DNA of 64,000 nucleotides from an uncultured bacterium (lineage in GTDB: Bacteria > Elusimicrobiota > Elusimicrobia > Elusimicrobiales > Elusimicrobiaceae): NCBI GenBank assembly GCA_949294085.1, contig CASFFX010000008.1, positions 1 to 64,000 of the forward strand. The letters are read 5' to 3'. This document shows, piece after piece, positions 31,692-41,256 of the stretch. The translations under genes and the position numbers were made by a program. The notes under the pieces were generated by a model. It did not search any database, had not been told where the DNA came from, and saw nothing but the letters and a program-made list of their open reading frames with translations. The stretch's first letter is position 1, and every line of letters begins with the position of its first letter.

Positions 31692-33092
31692 TTATTTTTT
31701 CTCCGTTTGCTGTCCCTGCGGCGTGTCTTTTACGAGATATCCCGCTTGGGCAATGGCGTCGCGAAGTTCGTCGGACTTTTTCCAATCTTTCGCGGCGCGG
31801 GCGCGGGCCCGTTCTTCCAGCAGGGCCGTTACTTCGGCCGGCAATTGCTGGGCGGCGGGCTCGGATTTGGCAAACAAATCCAGTGCCAAAATCGTATCGG
31901 CAAATTGCAGAAAATCCAGCTTCTCGGCCGGGGTCAATTCCGCACTGCGTACGGCTTCCCACGTAACGGCCAGCGCTTTGGGGGCGTTCAAGTCGTCCTC
32001 CATCGCGGCTACAAATTTTTGTTTCCAGGCGCGGGATTTTTCGGTTTCCTGGGCCTGGCCTTGGGCGGCCTGCTGGGCTTGCACGCACAGGGCACGCAGA
32101 TTTTTTAAGCTCTTGGCGGCGCTGTCCATGCTTTCGTACGAAAATTCCAGCTGGGTGCGGTAATGCGCCCCCAAGCATAAATAGCGGTACGCCAGCGGCT
32201 CGTATCCTTTTTCCTTCAGCACGTCCAGCGTTACAAACGTGCCGCCGGACTTGGACATTTTGCCCGAGCGCAAAATTAAAAATTCGCCATGCACCCAATA
32301 ATTCACGTATTTCTCGCCGGTGGCGGCTTCGCTCTGGGCGATTTCGTTGGTGTGGTGGATCGTTACGTGGTCAATCCCGCCGCAATGGATGTCCAGCGTA
32401 TGGCCCAAGTACTTCATGGCCATGGCCGAGCACTCAATATGCCACCCCGGGAACCCCACGCCCCACGGGCTGTCCCACTCCATTTGGCGTTTTTTGTCTT
32501 TCGGGGAGAACTTCCACAGGGCAAAATCCGTCGGGTTGCGTTTTTCGTCGCTCATTTCCACGCGGGCGCCGCCCTGCAGCCCGCTGATGCGCGCATGCCC
32601 TACCAAGGCATCGTAACGGGCAAACTTGGACGTATCGTAATAAATCCCGTCCGACGTGCGGTACGTATAGCCTTTTTCTTCCAGGGTTTTGACTAGCGCT
32701 ATCATTTCGGGAATATGCTGCGTGGCGCGGCTGATGATGGTAGGCCGCGTGCAATGCAGGGCATCGTAATCCTGCCAGAATTTGGTTTCGTAAAATTTGG
32801 CAATGTCCCACGCGCTTTTGCCTTCGCGGGCGGTGGCCACTTCCATTTTGTCCTCGCCGTCGTCCGCGTCGGACACCAAATGCCCCACGTCCGTTACGTT
32901 CATCACGTGCTTAAGCGGGTAGCGCAGGCGAATCGTGCGCGAAAGCAAATCTTCAAAAATATACGTACGCAAATTGCCGATGTGCGCGTAATTGTACACC
33001 GTCGGCCCGCAGCAATACATCGTAACCTGGTGTTCGTTCTGCGGTTTGAATTCGTCTTTATGCCGGGTGGCAGTATTGTATAGAAAAAGCAT
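31692..33092 (-). CDS. cysS: Cysteinyl-tRNA synthetase
   Basis: Class I synthetase charging tRNA-Cys. The 466-residue protein has the HIGH motif as YAHIGNLRTY, the zinc cysteine in MYCCGPTVYNY, further zinc ligands in GWHIECSAMA, and KMSKS within SGKMSKSGGTFVTL. The C-terminal domain is normal length. It directly abuts the lipoprotein gene upstream and overlaps nothing. AAGAGG lies within the end of that gene. Confidence 0.96.
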   Translation of the reverse strand: MLFLYNTATRHKDEFKPQNEHQVTMYCCGPTVYNYAHIGNLRTYIFEDLLSRTIRLRYPLKHVMNVTDVGHLVSDADDGEDKMEVATAREGKSAWDIAKFYETKFWQDYDALHCTRPTIISRATQHIPEMIALVKTLEEKGYTYRTSDGIYYDTSKFARYDALVGHARISGLQGGARVEMSDEKRNPTDFALWKFSPKDKKRQMEWDSPWGVGFPGWHIECSAMAMKYLGHTLDIHCGGIDHVTIHHTNEIAQSEAATGEKYVNYWVHGEFLILRSGKMSKSGGTFVTLDVLKEKGYEPLAYRYLCLGAHYRTQLEFSYESMDSAAKSLKNLRALCVQAQQAAQGQAQETEKSRAWKQKFVAAMEDDLNAPKALAVTWEAVRSAELTPAEKLDFLQFADTILALDLFAKSEPAAQQLPAEVTALLEERARARAAKDWKKSDELRDAIAQAGYLVKDTPQGQQTEKK

Positions 33093-33662
33093 TTATTTTG
33101 CCTCTTGGGTTAATTCCAAATACGTGGATTTAATGGTGTTAAAAAACAGCGTGCAGGTGGACTGCCCCACATCGTTGGCCGATTGTTCGCTGAGCATGCA
33201 GCGTACTTCAATGTCCGAAAGCGGGTTGACGGCCCCCACGCTGCTCATGGCGTACGTAAAGCCCACCGGGCGGTATTTTTTAAGCGCCACGGCGTAAGCT
33301 TTGTCCAGCGATTTTTGGAAGAGGCCCATTTCCTTGCGCGAGGCCGAAGAGCCCAATTTGAATTTATGCGCCGCCACGTTGACCACCACGTCGCCGTAGC
33401 TGCCGTAGGTGCTGGCCATGTTTTCGGAAGTAAAATCTTCGTCCTCTCCCAGGATATTTTCCTGCGGATCCGTCAGCTGGCCCTCCGTCAGGACGGACGG
33501 ATCCATCGGCACATCGGAAGTAAATTCGTAGTACACTTCGTTTCCGGGGTAGCGGGAATAGTCAATCCCCTGGGTAACTTGTTTGCGGGAGCGATAGTCC
33601 GTGCTGCTACAGGCGCACGCCAACCCCGCCAACAATAAAATAAACGCGAAACGAATCTTCAT
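33093..33662 (-). CDS. Hypothetical lipoprotein
   Basis: Protein of 189 residues with a signal peptide and lipobox region (LLLAGLACACSS, modified cysteine at 16 or 18). The rest is soluble and mixed alpha/beta, with a conserved-looking segment YGDVVVNVAAHKFKLG and two later cysteines (C167, C177 by count). No family is recognised. The start at 33662 follows AAGGAG and overlaps the ispDF stop as ATGA, so a longer frame is rejected. It sits between ispDF and cysS in one operon. Confidence 0.75.
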   Translation of the reverse strand: MKIRFAFILLLAGLACACSSTDYRSRKQVTQGIDYSRYPGNEVYYEFTSDVPMDPSVLTEGQLTDPQENILGEDEDFTSENMASTYGSYGDVVVNVAAHKFKLGSSASRKEMGLFQKSLDKAYAVALKKYRPVGFTYAMSSVGAVNPLSDIEVRCMLSEQSANDVGQSTCTLFFNTIKSTYLELTQEAK

Positions 33663-34813
33663 AAGCTGCTCCTTATTTTTAATGTAGCCACGGCCTGGCA
33701 CATGGCCGCTTCTGCACGGCCGATTTCACCCACATGCTCGTGGCTTTTTGATTTGAAACTCACTTGTTCCAGCGGCATTTCAAAAATGGCCGCCAAAGAA
33801 CGGCGCACCGCTTCGTAATGCGGCTTCATTTTGGGTTCTTCGGTAATAATGGTGGCGTCTATATGGTCAATTTCCGCCCGGTGCGCGCGGACAATTTCCA
33901 GCACTTTTTTGGCAATCGTTACGCTGGAAATGCCTTTGATGGAATTATCCGTCGGCGGGAACAAAATGCCGATTTCGCCCGCACACAAGGCGCCCAAAAT
34001 AGCGTCGCACAGCGCATGCAGGACCAAGTCCCCGTCGCTATGGCCCAAAAATCCTTTCGTGTACGGGATTTCCACCCCGCCCACAAACATTTTGCGCCCC
34101 GGTTCCAGCCGATGCAAATCAAACCCGAACCCGGTGCGATAAATCGTTTTTTCTTCCAAAAGAGCCTCCGCAAACACCAAATCTTCCGGCGTGGTAATTT
34201 TGTTGTTTTTGTAATCGGACGGCACCAGCCGCACCTTCAGGCCCAGTTTTTCCACTAACTGCGACTCGTCGGTTGCGTCTTTCTCGTCCCCAAATTTTTC
34301 CAGTGCAGCAGCCAAAATTTCGCGGCGGTAGCACTGCGGGGTTTGCGCCGCCCACAAAGAGGCCCGGTCCAGCGTTTGCTGCACAAAGCCTTCCGCCCCC
34401 ACTTTTACGGTGTCTTTTACCGGCACGGCCAACACCGCCGCCCCATACTGGGCGGCCGCCGCCAGGCACGCGTGCGCCGCCGCCGGATTGACCAGCGGCC
34501 GGGCTCCGTCATGCACGGCTACGGTTTGCGCCTGCACGGACGTTTTGGCAAAACCGTTTTTGACCGATTCCAGCCGCGTGGCGCCGGGCTGAGCGTAAAT
34601 TAAACCGGGGAAATATTTATCCAGCTCCGGGCGGTTTTCTTCCGGCGTTACCACCACAATTTCCCGCACGCCGGGCGTTTGCCGCCAGGCTTCCAGGGTG
34701 CGGACAAGAACGGGCCTTCCGGCGAGCGGCAACATTTGCTTGGGCCGGCCCATCCGAGTGCCGCTTCCCCCCGCTACAATTACCGCCGACGAAAAACCCG
34801 TCTCTTTATTCAT
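33659..34813 (-). CDS. ispDF: Bifunctional IspD/IspF enzyme of the MEP isoprenoid pathway
   Basis: Fusion of 384 residues. Residues 1-225 are the CDP-methylerythritol synthase domain (AVIVAGGSGTRMGRPKQML, later VHDGARPL and DESQLVEK). Residues about 228-384 are methylerythritol cyclodiphosphate synthase with zinc ligands in GFDLHRLEPG and GHSDGDLVLHALCDA. The pathway makes isopentenyl diphosphate from pyruvate and glyceraldehyde phosphate. The fused form skips nothing else in the pathway; IspE is not in this window. It follows the PIN-TRAM gene by seven bases. Confidence 0.96.
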   Translation of the reverse strand: MNKETGFSSAVIVAGGSGTRMGRPKQMLPLAGRPVLVRTLEAWRQTPGVREIVVVTPEENRPELDKYFPGLIYAQPGATRLESVKNGFAKTSVQAQTVAVHDGARPLVNPAAAHACLAAAAQYGAAVLAVPVKDTVKVGAEGFVQQTLDRASLWAAQTPQCYRREILAAALEKFGDEKDATDESQLVEKLGLKVRLVPSDYKNNKITTPEDLVFAEALLEEKTIYRTGFGFDLHRLEPGRKMFVGGVEIPYTKGFLGHSDGDLVLHALCDAILGALCAGEIGILFPPTDNSIKGISSVTIAKKVLEIVRAHRAEIDHIDATIITEEPKMKPHYEAVRRSLAAIFEMPLEQVSFKSKSHEHVGEIGRAEAAMCQAVATLKIRSSL

Positions 34814-34820
34814 ACAAACC

Positions 34821-35768
34821 TTATTTAATTTTGGCAAAAATCATCCGGCCGGACGACGTTTGCAAAATGGAATACACCGATACTTCCGCCCGCTTGCCGA
34901 TATATTTTCGTCCTTCCTCCACCACGACCATCGTGCCGTCGTCCAGGTAGCCGATGCCCTGTTCTTTTTCTTTGCCGTCTTTCATAATAAACAGCGACAT
35001 GCTTTCCCCCGGCAACACCACGGGTTTTAAGGCGGTGGCCAAATCGGCAATGTTCAGCACGATGACATCGTGCAGCGCCGCAATTTTGTTGACGTTAAAA
35101 TCCAGCGTAACCACTTCCGCGTCCATGCTTTCGGCCAGTTTAACCACGCGTTCTTCCAGCGTATCGGCCTTGGGCATTTTGGACGAAATGCGCACCGCCA
35201 CTTCGGTCAATTCCTGCAGGCGGGTGGCAACGTCCAGCCCGCGGCGGCCTTTGGCGCGCTCCAGCGGATCGCGGGAAGCGGCCATTTTGTTCAATTCGTC
35301 CAGCACAAATACCGGCAGTACAATAATGCCGGAGAGGAAATTGATTTCGCACAAATCCACAATGCGTCCGTCCATCAGGGCCGTTACGTCGGCCACCTTG
35401 AGGTGGTGCCCTTTATAGGACAGGCCTTCCAAATCGTTGGATTTAATCAAACTGGCAATGACCCCAAACGCCAACAGAGCGAGTTCAATGTCCCGCCCAT
35501 AAGCGGCCCAAAAATTCATCACGTCGCCGTTGGCGAAGTTCATCATGCCGTAATCAAAAAAGACAAACAGCATGTACCCCAGCAAAAAGCCGGAGCACGC
35601 AATCATAATTTTTACCAGGCGCAGGCGTTTGAACAGCACTTCGCCGCCCACCACCAGCGCACCGCACAGCAGCCCCGCCAGCAGGCTCATCCATTCTTTA
35701 TCAATAAAATTGTACGTAAGAAAAGGAAACGCCACCAACGTGGAAATACGAAAAATCCAAATAGGCAT
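34821..35768 (-). CDS. PIN/TRAM-domain membrane protein (YacL-like)
   Basis: Protein of 315 residues: four membrane helices in the first 110 residues, a PIN nuclease-like domain (ADVTALMDGRIVDLCE, VFVLDELNK, VVTLDFNVNK supplying the acidic residues), and a C-terminal TRAM domain (about 255-315). YacL-type proteins occur widely and often sit before ispD, as here; they are thought to be membrane-bound RNases. GGAGGG precedes the ATG, and TAGAAT at 35817-35822 may be its -10 box, making it the head of the ispDF-cysS-add operon. Confidence 0.9.
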   Translation of the reverse strand: MPIWIFRISTLVAFPFLTYNFIDKEWMSLLAGLLCGALVVGGEVLFKRLRLVKIMIACSGFLLGYMLFVFFDYGMMNFANGDVMNFWAAYGRDIELALLAFGVIASLIKSNDLEGLSYKGHHLKVADVTALMDGRIVDLCEINFLSGIIVLPVFVLDELNKMAASRDPLERAKGRRGLDVATRLQELTEVAVRISSKMPKADTLEERVVKLAESMDAEVVTLDFNVNKIAALHDVIVLNIADLATALKPVVLPGESMSLFIMKDGKEKEQGIGYLDDGTMVVVEEGRKYIGKRAEVSVYSILQTSSGRMIFAKIK

Positions 35769-35884
35769 ATGCCCTCCAAAATACGGGGAAATTCCTCCCC
35801 AAATAAGACTAGCTATATTCTACCACTTTACGGGCTTTTTTGCAGGATTTCCTGGGCGGACGGCCCGACGACAGCCGCTCCCGC

Positions 35885-37252
35885 TCAGCGCAGTTTTAAG
35901 GCCAGGGCGTTCAAATCGGCCAATTCCACCAGCTCAAGCGTTTTGAGTTTTTGTTTTTCGCTCTTGGCCACCGGAGCCGAAAAGGCTTTCTTAAATCCCA
36001 GCCGCTGGGCTTCTTCCAGGCGGCGGTCCGCCTGCGGCACTTTGGCCACTTGGCCCAAAATGCCCACTTCCGCCATAAACACGCTGTCGGGCGCAATGGG
36101 AATCTCCTTGCACGAGCTGATGACCGCCGCGCACACGGCCAAATCCAGCGCCGGATCCTTCAGCTTTACGCCCCCCGCCAGGCTGACGAAAATGTCTTTG
36201 TTGTCCAGCGACAGGCCAATGTGCTTTTCCAATGCGGCAAACAACATCAGGCACCGGTTCAAATCCACCCCCGTCGCTACCCGCCGCGGGAACGGATACC
36301 GCGTGGGCGACACCAACGCCTGCACTTCGGTCAAAATCGGGCGGGAACCTTCCGCCGCGATGGAATACGCCCGGCCTTTTAGGGCGCGGTCGCGCGAGGT
36401 TTGGGCAAAATATTCGCTGGCGTTTTCCACCGATTCCAAGCCGTGCCCCGTCATTTTGAACAGGCCGATTTCCCCGGTGGAGCCAAAGCGGTTTTTATGC
36501 GGGCGCAACAGCCGCAGGACGTTATCCTTCTCCGTGTCAAAATACAGCACACAGTCCACCATATGCTCCAAAATTTTGGGGCCGGCCAGTTCGCCGTCTT
36601 TGGTTACGTGGCCCAATACAAACGTGATAATGCCCTTGGGTTTGCACAGGCGCACCAGTTCGCTGGTGCACTCGCGCACTTGCGCCACGGTGCCGGCCGA
36701 AGAAGAAAACTCCGGGTGGTACACCGTTTGGATAGAGTCTAAAATCAACACGTCCGGGTTGACCTGCTCCACCGATTCCACAATTTTTTGGATGTCGGTT
36801 TCGCAATGCAAAAAGATATTGTCCCCCCGCACGCCCAGCCGCTGGGCGCGGCCGGAAATCTGCCCGATGCTCTCCTCCCCGGAGATATACAACACCTTGC
36901 TTGTTTTGGAAAGTTCCGCCGCCACCTGCAGCATCAGCGTGGATTTGCCGATCCCCGGGGCGCCGGCCAGCAGCGTCAGCTGGCCCTTTACCAAACCGCC
37001 GCCCAACAGGCGGTCAAATTCGGCAATATGGGTTTGAATACGGGGCTCCTGCACGGCCTTGCTGTCGGAAAGTTTAACGATTTCGGACGAAAAATCCGTA
37101 AAGCTCCGCGTGCGCTGGGAAGCTTTTTTGCTTTCTTGCTGTTTCACTTCTTCCACCAGCGTATTCCACGCGCCGCAGTCCGGGCATTGGCCCGCCCATT
37201 TGGGCGTTTCGTACCCGCATTTTTGGCAGACAAAAACCGTCTTGAATTTCAT
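35885..37252 (-). CDS. radA: DNA repair protein RadA
   Basis: RecA-like helicase that extends heteroduplex DNA during recombination. The 455-residue protein has the zinc finger C9/C12/C23/C26, Walker A in GAPGIGKST (about 97-105), the RadA-specific KNRFG motif, and a C-terminal Lon-like domain (SLAGGVKLKDPALDLA). The start at 37252 follows GAGGAAG; an upstream in-frame extension overlapping the MCE gene is rejected. It is the last gene of a run starting at dnaB. Confidence 0.96.
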   Translation of the reverse strand: MKFKTVFVCQKCGYETPKWAGQCPDCGAWNTLVEEVKQQESKKASQRTRSFTDFSSEIVKLSDSKAVQEPRIQTHIAEFDRLLGGGLVKGQLTLLAGAPGIGKSTLMLQVAAELSKTSKVLYISGEESIGQISGRAQRLGVRGDNIFLHCETDIQKIVESVEQVNPDVLILDSIQTVYHPEFSSSAGTVAQVRECTSELVRLCKPKGIITFVLGHVTKDGELAGPKILEHMVDCVLYFDTEKDNVLRLLRPHKNRFGSTGEIGLFKMTGHGLESVENASEYFAQTSRDRALKGRAYSIAAEGSRPILTEVQALVSPTRYPFPRRVATGVDLNRCLMLFAALEKHIGLSLDNKDIFVSLAGGVKLKDPALDLAVCAAVISSCKEIPIAPDSVFMAEVGILGQVAKVPQADRRLEEAQRLGFKKAFSAPVAKSEKQKLKTLELVELADLNALALKLR

Positions 37253-37259
37253 TTCTTCC

Positions 37260-38552
37260 TCACGAGCCCGCCATCGCCGCCAAGCCAAAGAAGGACGAGA
37301 TGTCCTGATCGTTAAACGACACATTGGCCCGGATGGCAAAATTGTTGGTTTCCAGCGCGTCGCGCGCCCACGCCCCCACCGAGAAGTAGCGGTTGAAGCG
37401 GAAGTCCACCCCGTAGCTTAAGTTGGGCTTGTTAAACAAACGCCCGTTGATGACGCGGTCGCGGCCCCAGTCGGAGAATTCCCCCGTAAAGGTAAAGCGG
37501 TCCAAAAAGTCCTTGTCATAGAACGGCTTAAGCTCCAGCGCCACCCCGCCGGCCCCGCGGATTAACCCGGCCGACAGTACCGCCCACTTGTTGTAGAGCC
37601 CGAAGCGGACGTCAAACTTGTTCTTTTCCAGGTAGTCTTTGGAATCCAGGGTGTCGTCCTCGTTGCCGATGTTGGCAATCCCGGCGCGGTAGAACGTATA
37701 ACCGCTGGAAGGATAGATTTCCAGGGCTAAATCGCTGGTGGCCAACGCCGGCTCAGGCATATAGAAGAAATCGTAATCCCAATACACGCGGAAGCGGCTC
37801 ATCTTGCCCACAAACGTCTTTACTTCCCCCATTGTTTCCTTCAAATCCTTCACGCTGTCTTTCACGTCCTCTTTCATTTGCGGGTCTTTAATCAAGCTGC
37901 CAATCACGCCTTCGCCTTGTTCCAGGCTGCTCATTAACGAATCCGCCTTGGCCATCAGCGTGTTGAGCCGTTCGGAAGCAACGTCCAAATTTTTCACCGA
38001 GCGCGACAAATACGGCTTCATCTGCGCCACCAACTGGTTCAAATTGGCCGACAGCTGCCGCACCTCGTGCATGGTTTGGTTCAGCTGTTCGCCAAACTCG
38101 CCGTGGCGGTTGACGCTGTCCACAAATTCCCGAATACTGCTCATCGTTTGGGTAATCATCACTTCCATCGGCATTTCGTCCACCCCGTGCACATAGTCCC
38201 CCGGCTTCAGCACGCCGGCAGCAGGCGTTCCCTGTTCTATTTTCAAATATTTGGTGCCGATGATCCCCGTCATCACCACGGTAAAGCGTGCGTCGCGGAA
38301 AATGGTTACATCGTCGTGAATATCCGCCACCACTACGGCGCGGCCTTTTTCTATCTTAATGGCCCGTACGCGGCCCACTTCCACCCCCGAAAGCTTGACC
38401 GGCGCCTTCTCCGGCAGGCCCGACACGTCGGCAAACGTAACGTTAATTTCGTAGGAACGCGTAACGGAAAAACCGCCTAAAAAATAAAGCGAAAATCCGA
38501 ATATAATAAGCCCCACTACGGTAAAAATACCCAATTTGGTTTCTGGTTTCAT
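37260..38552 (-). CDS. mlaD: MCE-domain lipid transport protein (MlaD-like) with a long C-terminal domain
   Basis: Protein of 430 residues. An N-terminal membrane helix (about 8-30) and an MCE domain (about 36-115, including FADVSGLPEKAPVKLSGVEVG) match MlaD, the hexameric periplasmic ring of lipid transporters. Residues 120-265 form a helical coil with amphipathic repeats. The last 165 residues, beginning FRVYWDYDFFYMPEP, alternate short beta-like strands with aromatic ends and finish ISSFFGLAAMAGS, resembling an outer-membrane barrel or porin-like module. Typical MlaD is only about 180 residues. If the tail inserts in the outer membrane it could bridge the periplasm. That is inference. Confidence 0.85.
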   Translation of the reverse strand: MKPETKLGIFTVVGLIIFGFSLYFLGGFSVTRSYEINVTFADVSGLPEKAPVKLSGVEVGRVRAIKIEKGRAVVVADIHDDVTIFRDARFTVVMTGIIGTKYLKIEQGTPAAGVLKPGDYVHGVDEMPMEVMITQTMSSIREFVDSVNRHGEFGEQLNQTMHEVRQLSANLNQLVAQMKPYLSRSVKNLDVASERLNTLMAKADSLMSSLEQGEGVIGSLIKDPQMKEDVKDSVKDLKETMGEVKTFVGKMSRFRVYWDYDFFYMPEPALATSDLALEIYPSSGYTFYRAGIANIGNEDDTLDSKDYLEKNKFDVRFGLYNKWAVLSAGLIRGAGGVALELKPFYDKDFLDRFTFTGEFSDWGRDRVINGRLFNKPNLSYGVDFRFNRYFSVGAWARDALETNNFAIRANVSFNDQDISSFFGLAAMAGS

Positions 38553-38603
38553 GACCTGTATCCTTTTTGCTAAAATCCCCGGGCGCACGCGGCGCCGCGG
38601 CCG

Positions 38604-39368
38604 TTAATCTTTCATAAGTTTCATTTGTATCGGTCCGTGGCTGCTTCCGTCCACAAACTGTTTGACGTATGGATTATCCGTCTGGCGGAATTGCTCCGGC
38701 GTACCGTACATTAAAATATTTCCTTCATACAAAAAAGCGATGTAATCCGCTATCTTAAAAGCGGAACGCATATCGTGCGTAATGACGACCGACGTAACCC
38801 CCAGCTTGGCCTTCAGGTCCATAATCAGGTCGCTGATGATGTCGGACATAATCGGGTCCAGCCCGGTGGTTGGTTCGTCGTACAAAATGACCCGCGGTTC
38901 CACCGCCAGCACCCGTGCCAACGCCACGCGTTTTTTCATCCCGCCGGAAAGTTCGCTGGGGTTGAGCTTGGCCACATCCTCCTGCAAGCCCACCAGCGCC
39001 AGTTTTTCTTTGATGACGGCCGGATAATCCTTTTCGGGCGTATCGGTTAAATATTTCAGGCCAAAGGACACGTTTTCCCCCACGGTCATGGAGTCAAACA
39101 GCGCCCCTTCCTGGAACAAGTACCCAAAATGCCGGCGAAGCGCGGCGAGCTTAATTTCGCTGTGAATTTTGGTAATATCCTTTCCGTCCACCAAAATCTG
39201 CCCGCCCGAGGCTTCTTCCAGCCCGATTAAGCACTTAATCAGCGTGCTCTTGCCCGAGCCAGAACCGCCCAAAATACAGGTGGTTTTGCCTTCCTCTATT
39301 TTCAGGTTGACGTTTTTGAGGACTTGCTTCGTTCCAAAATTTTTCTTCAGCCCGATGATGTTAATCAT
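38604..39368 (-). CDS. mlaF: ABC transporter ATPase of the Mla system
   Basis: Protein of 254 residues with Walker A GGSGSGKST, Q-loop, signature LSGGMKKRVALARVL and Walker B VILYDEPTTGLDP. It pairs with the MlaE permease encoded one base upstream to power phospholipid movement between inner and outer membrane. A TTG-started extension of four residues is possible, but the ATG at 39368 has a purine-rich site at better spacing. No mlaB gene is seen between these genes. Confidence 0.94.
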   Translation of the reverse strand: MINIIGLKKNFGTKQVLKNVNLKIEEGKTTCILGGSGSGKSTLIKCLIGLEEASGGQILVDGKDITKIHSEIKLAALRRHFGYLFQEGALFDSMTVGENVSFGLKYLTDTPEKDYPAVIKEKLALVGLQEDVAKLNPSELSGGMKKRVALARVLAVEPRVILYDEPTTGLDPIMSDIISDLIMDLKAKLGVTSVVITHDMRSAFKIADYIAFLYEGNILMYGTPEQFRQTDNPYVKQFVDGSSHGPIQMKLMKD

Positions 39369-39369
39369 A

Positions 39370-40146
39370 TTAAATTCCAAATGCCGTCAAAATGGCGGTC
39401 AGAAAATAATCCAGCACCAAAATCAGCACAATGGTGGTTACCACGGCCCCGGTGGTGGATTTGCCCACCCCTTCCGCACCGCCGCGCGTGCTGATGCCTT
39501 TGTAGCAGCACACGGTGGCGACCATAAACGCAAACACAAAGGTTTTAATAAACCCGTGCATAAAATCGCGCACGCCCATAAACGAAGTGATATCCGTTAT
39601 ATACACTTCCCCGGGCACGCCCAAAGCGTACGTGGCCACCAAATAACCGCCCAGCACGCCAAATAAATTGGAAAACAGGGTCAAAATGGGCATCGTCAGC
39701 ACGAAGCCAAACATACGCGGAATTACCAAATAACGTATGGGGTTGGTGCCCAGCGTATAGAGGGCGTCAATCTGTTCGGTTACGGCCATCGTGCCGATTT
39801 GGGCCGTTACCGCCGCCCCCGCCCGGCCGGATACGACCACGCTGGTCAGCACCGGGCCCAATTCGCGAATCAGCGAAAAGGTAACAATCGTTCCTACAAA
39901 AATCGGTTCCCCAAAAATATTGCCAATCGTGTTGCCCGCCTGCAGGGCCAGCACCATGCCCGTAAACAAACTGGTCAGCGCCGTAACACCCAGGGATTCC
40001 ACCCCAATCGTTACGCTTTGGTCCACCGCTTGGCGGAATTCAAAACGCGCGTGCGTCAGCCAGAACAAGCTGGAGCGCACCATTTGGGCGGCGCCTCCCA
40101 CTTGGTCCAGCAAACGCGTTAAATACGTTCCGATAGCGGTAAACAT
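39370..40146 (-). CDS. mlaE: MlaE-type ABC permease
   Basis: Inner-membrane permease of 258 residues with about five to six helices. The family signature region TGMVLALQAGNTIG, SLIRELGPVLTSVVVSGRAGAA and GTMAVTEQIDAL is intact. It forms a dimer that, with MlaF and the MCE ring, moves phospholipid across the envelope. It lies one base after alr and before mlaF, so it is in the same transcript. Confidence 0.95.
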   Translation of the reverse strand: MFTAIGTYLTRLLDQVGGAAQMVRSSLFWLTHARFEFRQAVDQSVTIGVESLGVTALTSLFTGMVLALQAGNTIGNIFGEPIFVGTIVTFSLIRELGPVLTSVVVSGRAGAAVTAQIGTMAVTEQIDALYTLGTNPIRYLVIPRMFGFVLTMPILTLFSNLFGVLGGYLVATYALGVPGEVYITDITSFMGVRDFMHGFIKTFVFAFMVATVCCYKGISTRGGAEGVGKSTTGAVVTTIVLILVLDYFLTAILTAFGI

Positions 40147-40147
40147 A

Positions 40148-41254
40148 TTATTCCTTGTAAATCCTTGGCACGCGCGGCATTAAAAGCGTGCATAATTCGT
40201 AATCAATCGTGCCGGCTTTTTCGGCCAGTTCGGCAAACGTAATTTCGTCGTCTCCCTGGCGGCCGACGGCCACGGCTTCATCGCCCACCGCCACGGGCCC
40301 GGCGTGGGTAATGTCCACCATCAGCATATCCATTGTTACGTTGCCCAACACCCGGCAGCGCTGCCCGCGGATTAAAATTTCGCCCTTATTGGAAAGCGCC
40401 CGCAAATAACCGTCCCCATACCCCAAAGGCAGCGTGGCCACTTTCATCGGCTGCGGCGCAATAAAACTGCGGTTATAACTGATGCTGCTTCCGGCGGGGA
40501 CGTCCTTGACGTACACGACCCGCGTTTTGAGCGATAAAATCGGTTCAAACCCCTTCTCCAGCCCAAATGCGCTGTGCCCCGTACGAACCATATCGTAATG
40601 GGCGTCCGGCCGGGCCACAATGGCCGAAGAAGCCGCCACATGGCAATGATTGATGTGAATCCCGTGCAGTCTGACGTTGGTCAGCGTATCGCGAAAGTAA
40701 CCGATTTGTTCTTCGGTATATTCGGGGTCGGTTTCCACGCTGGACAAATGCGTATAGAGCCCGTCCAAAATCACATGCGGATCCTGAGCCAAAAATTCAA
40801 TCACCTTAAACACGCCGCCGCGGCGGGTGCCGATGCGCCCCATGCCCGTATCTTGCTTGACGTGGCAAAGCGCCTTTTTGCCCAGCTTGGCCGCAATTTG
40901 GCTGATGGCTTTGGCGGCGTCTAAGCTGGCTACGGTAACGGCCAGCTGATTGTTAATGGCGTATTCAAACGCTTCAAACGGGTAAATACTGCCCAACACC
41001 AAAATCGGCAGCGTAACCCCCGCCTGGCGCAGTTCCATCCCTTCTTCCACCGAGGCCGTACCAAAAAAATCGCTCAAATGCTGCTGCTGTAAAAACAATC
41101 CCAGCCGCTTGGCCCCATGCCCGTAGGCGTTGGCCTTCAGCACGGTCAGCACTTTCACGCCGGGGCCGGCCTGCTCGTGCACTTTGCGCATGTTGCGGGC
41201 CAGTTTTTTCAAATCCACTTCGGCAAGGGTCGGACGTAAAATCGGCAAGCTCAT
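40148..41254 (-). CDS. alr: Alanine racemase
   Basis: PLP enzyme giving D-alanine for peptidoglycan. The 368-residue protein has the cofactor lysine K40 in VLKANAYGHG, a HVKQDTGMGRIG segment, the catalytic tyrosine region ISYNRSF, and PLGYGDGYLR. The ATG at 41254 is preferred because GGAG sits five bases before it; an upstream GTG that overlaps the dnaB stop as GTGA has no room for a ribosome site. Confidence 0.95.
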   Translation of the reverse strand: MSLPILRPTLAEVDLKKLARNMRKVHEQAGPGVKVLTVLKANAYGHGAKRLGLFLQQQHLSDFFGTASVEEGMELRQAGVTLPILVLGSIYPFEAFEYAINNQLAVTVASLDAAKAISQIAAKLGKKALCHVKQDTGMGRIGTRRGGVFKVIEFLAQDPHVILDGLYTHLSSVETDPEYTEEQIGYFRDTLTNVRLHGIHINHCHVAASSAIVARPDAHYDMVRTGHSAFGLEKGFEPILSLKTRVVYVKDVPAGSSISYNRSFIAPQPMKVATLPLGYGDGYLRALSNKGEILIRGQRCRVLGNVTMDMLMVDITHAGPVAVGDEAVAVGRQGDDEITFAELAEKAGTIDYELCTLLMPRVPRIYKE

Positions 41255-41256
41255 AC

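Noticed and set aside
35070-37037. Plus-strand open frame of 655 codons opposite PIN-TRAM and radA
   Set aside because: It crosses two well-supported genes and an intergenic promoter; the translation has no recognisable domain.
38561-38576. TTTTTGCTAAAAT on the plus strand
   Set aside because: It looks like the extended -10 word but no plus-strand gene or RNA follows; it lies in the gap between mlaD and mlaF.
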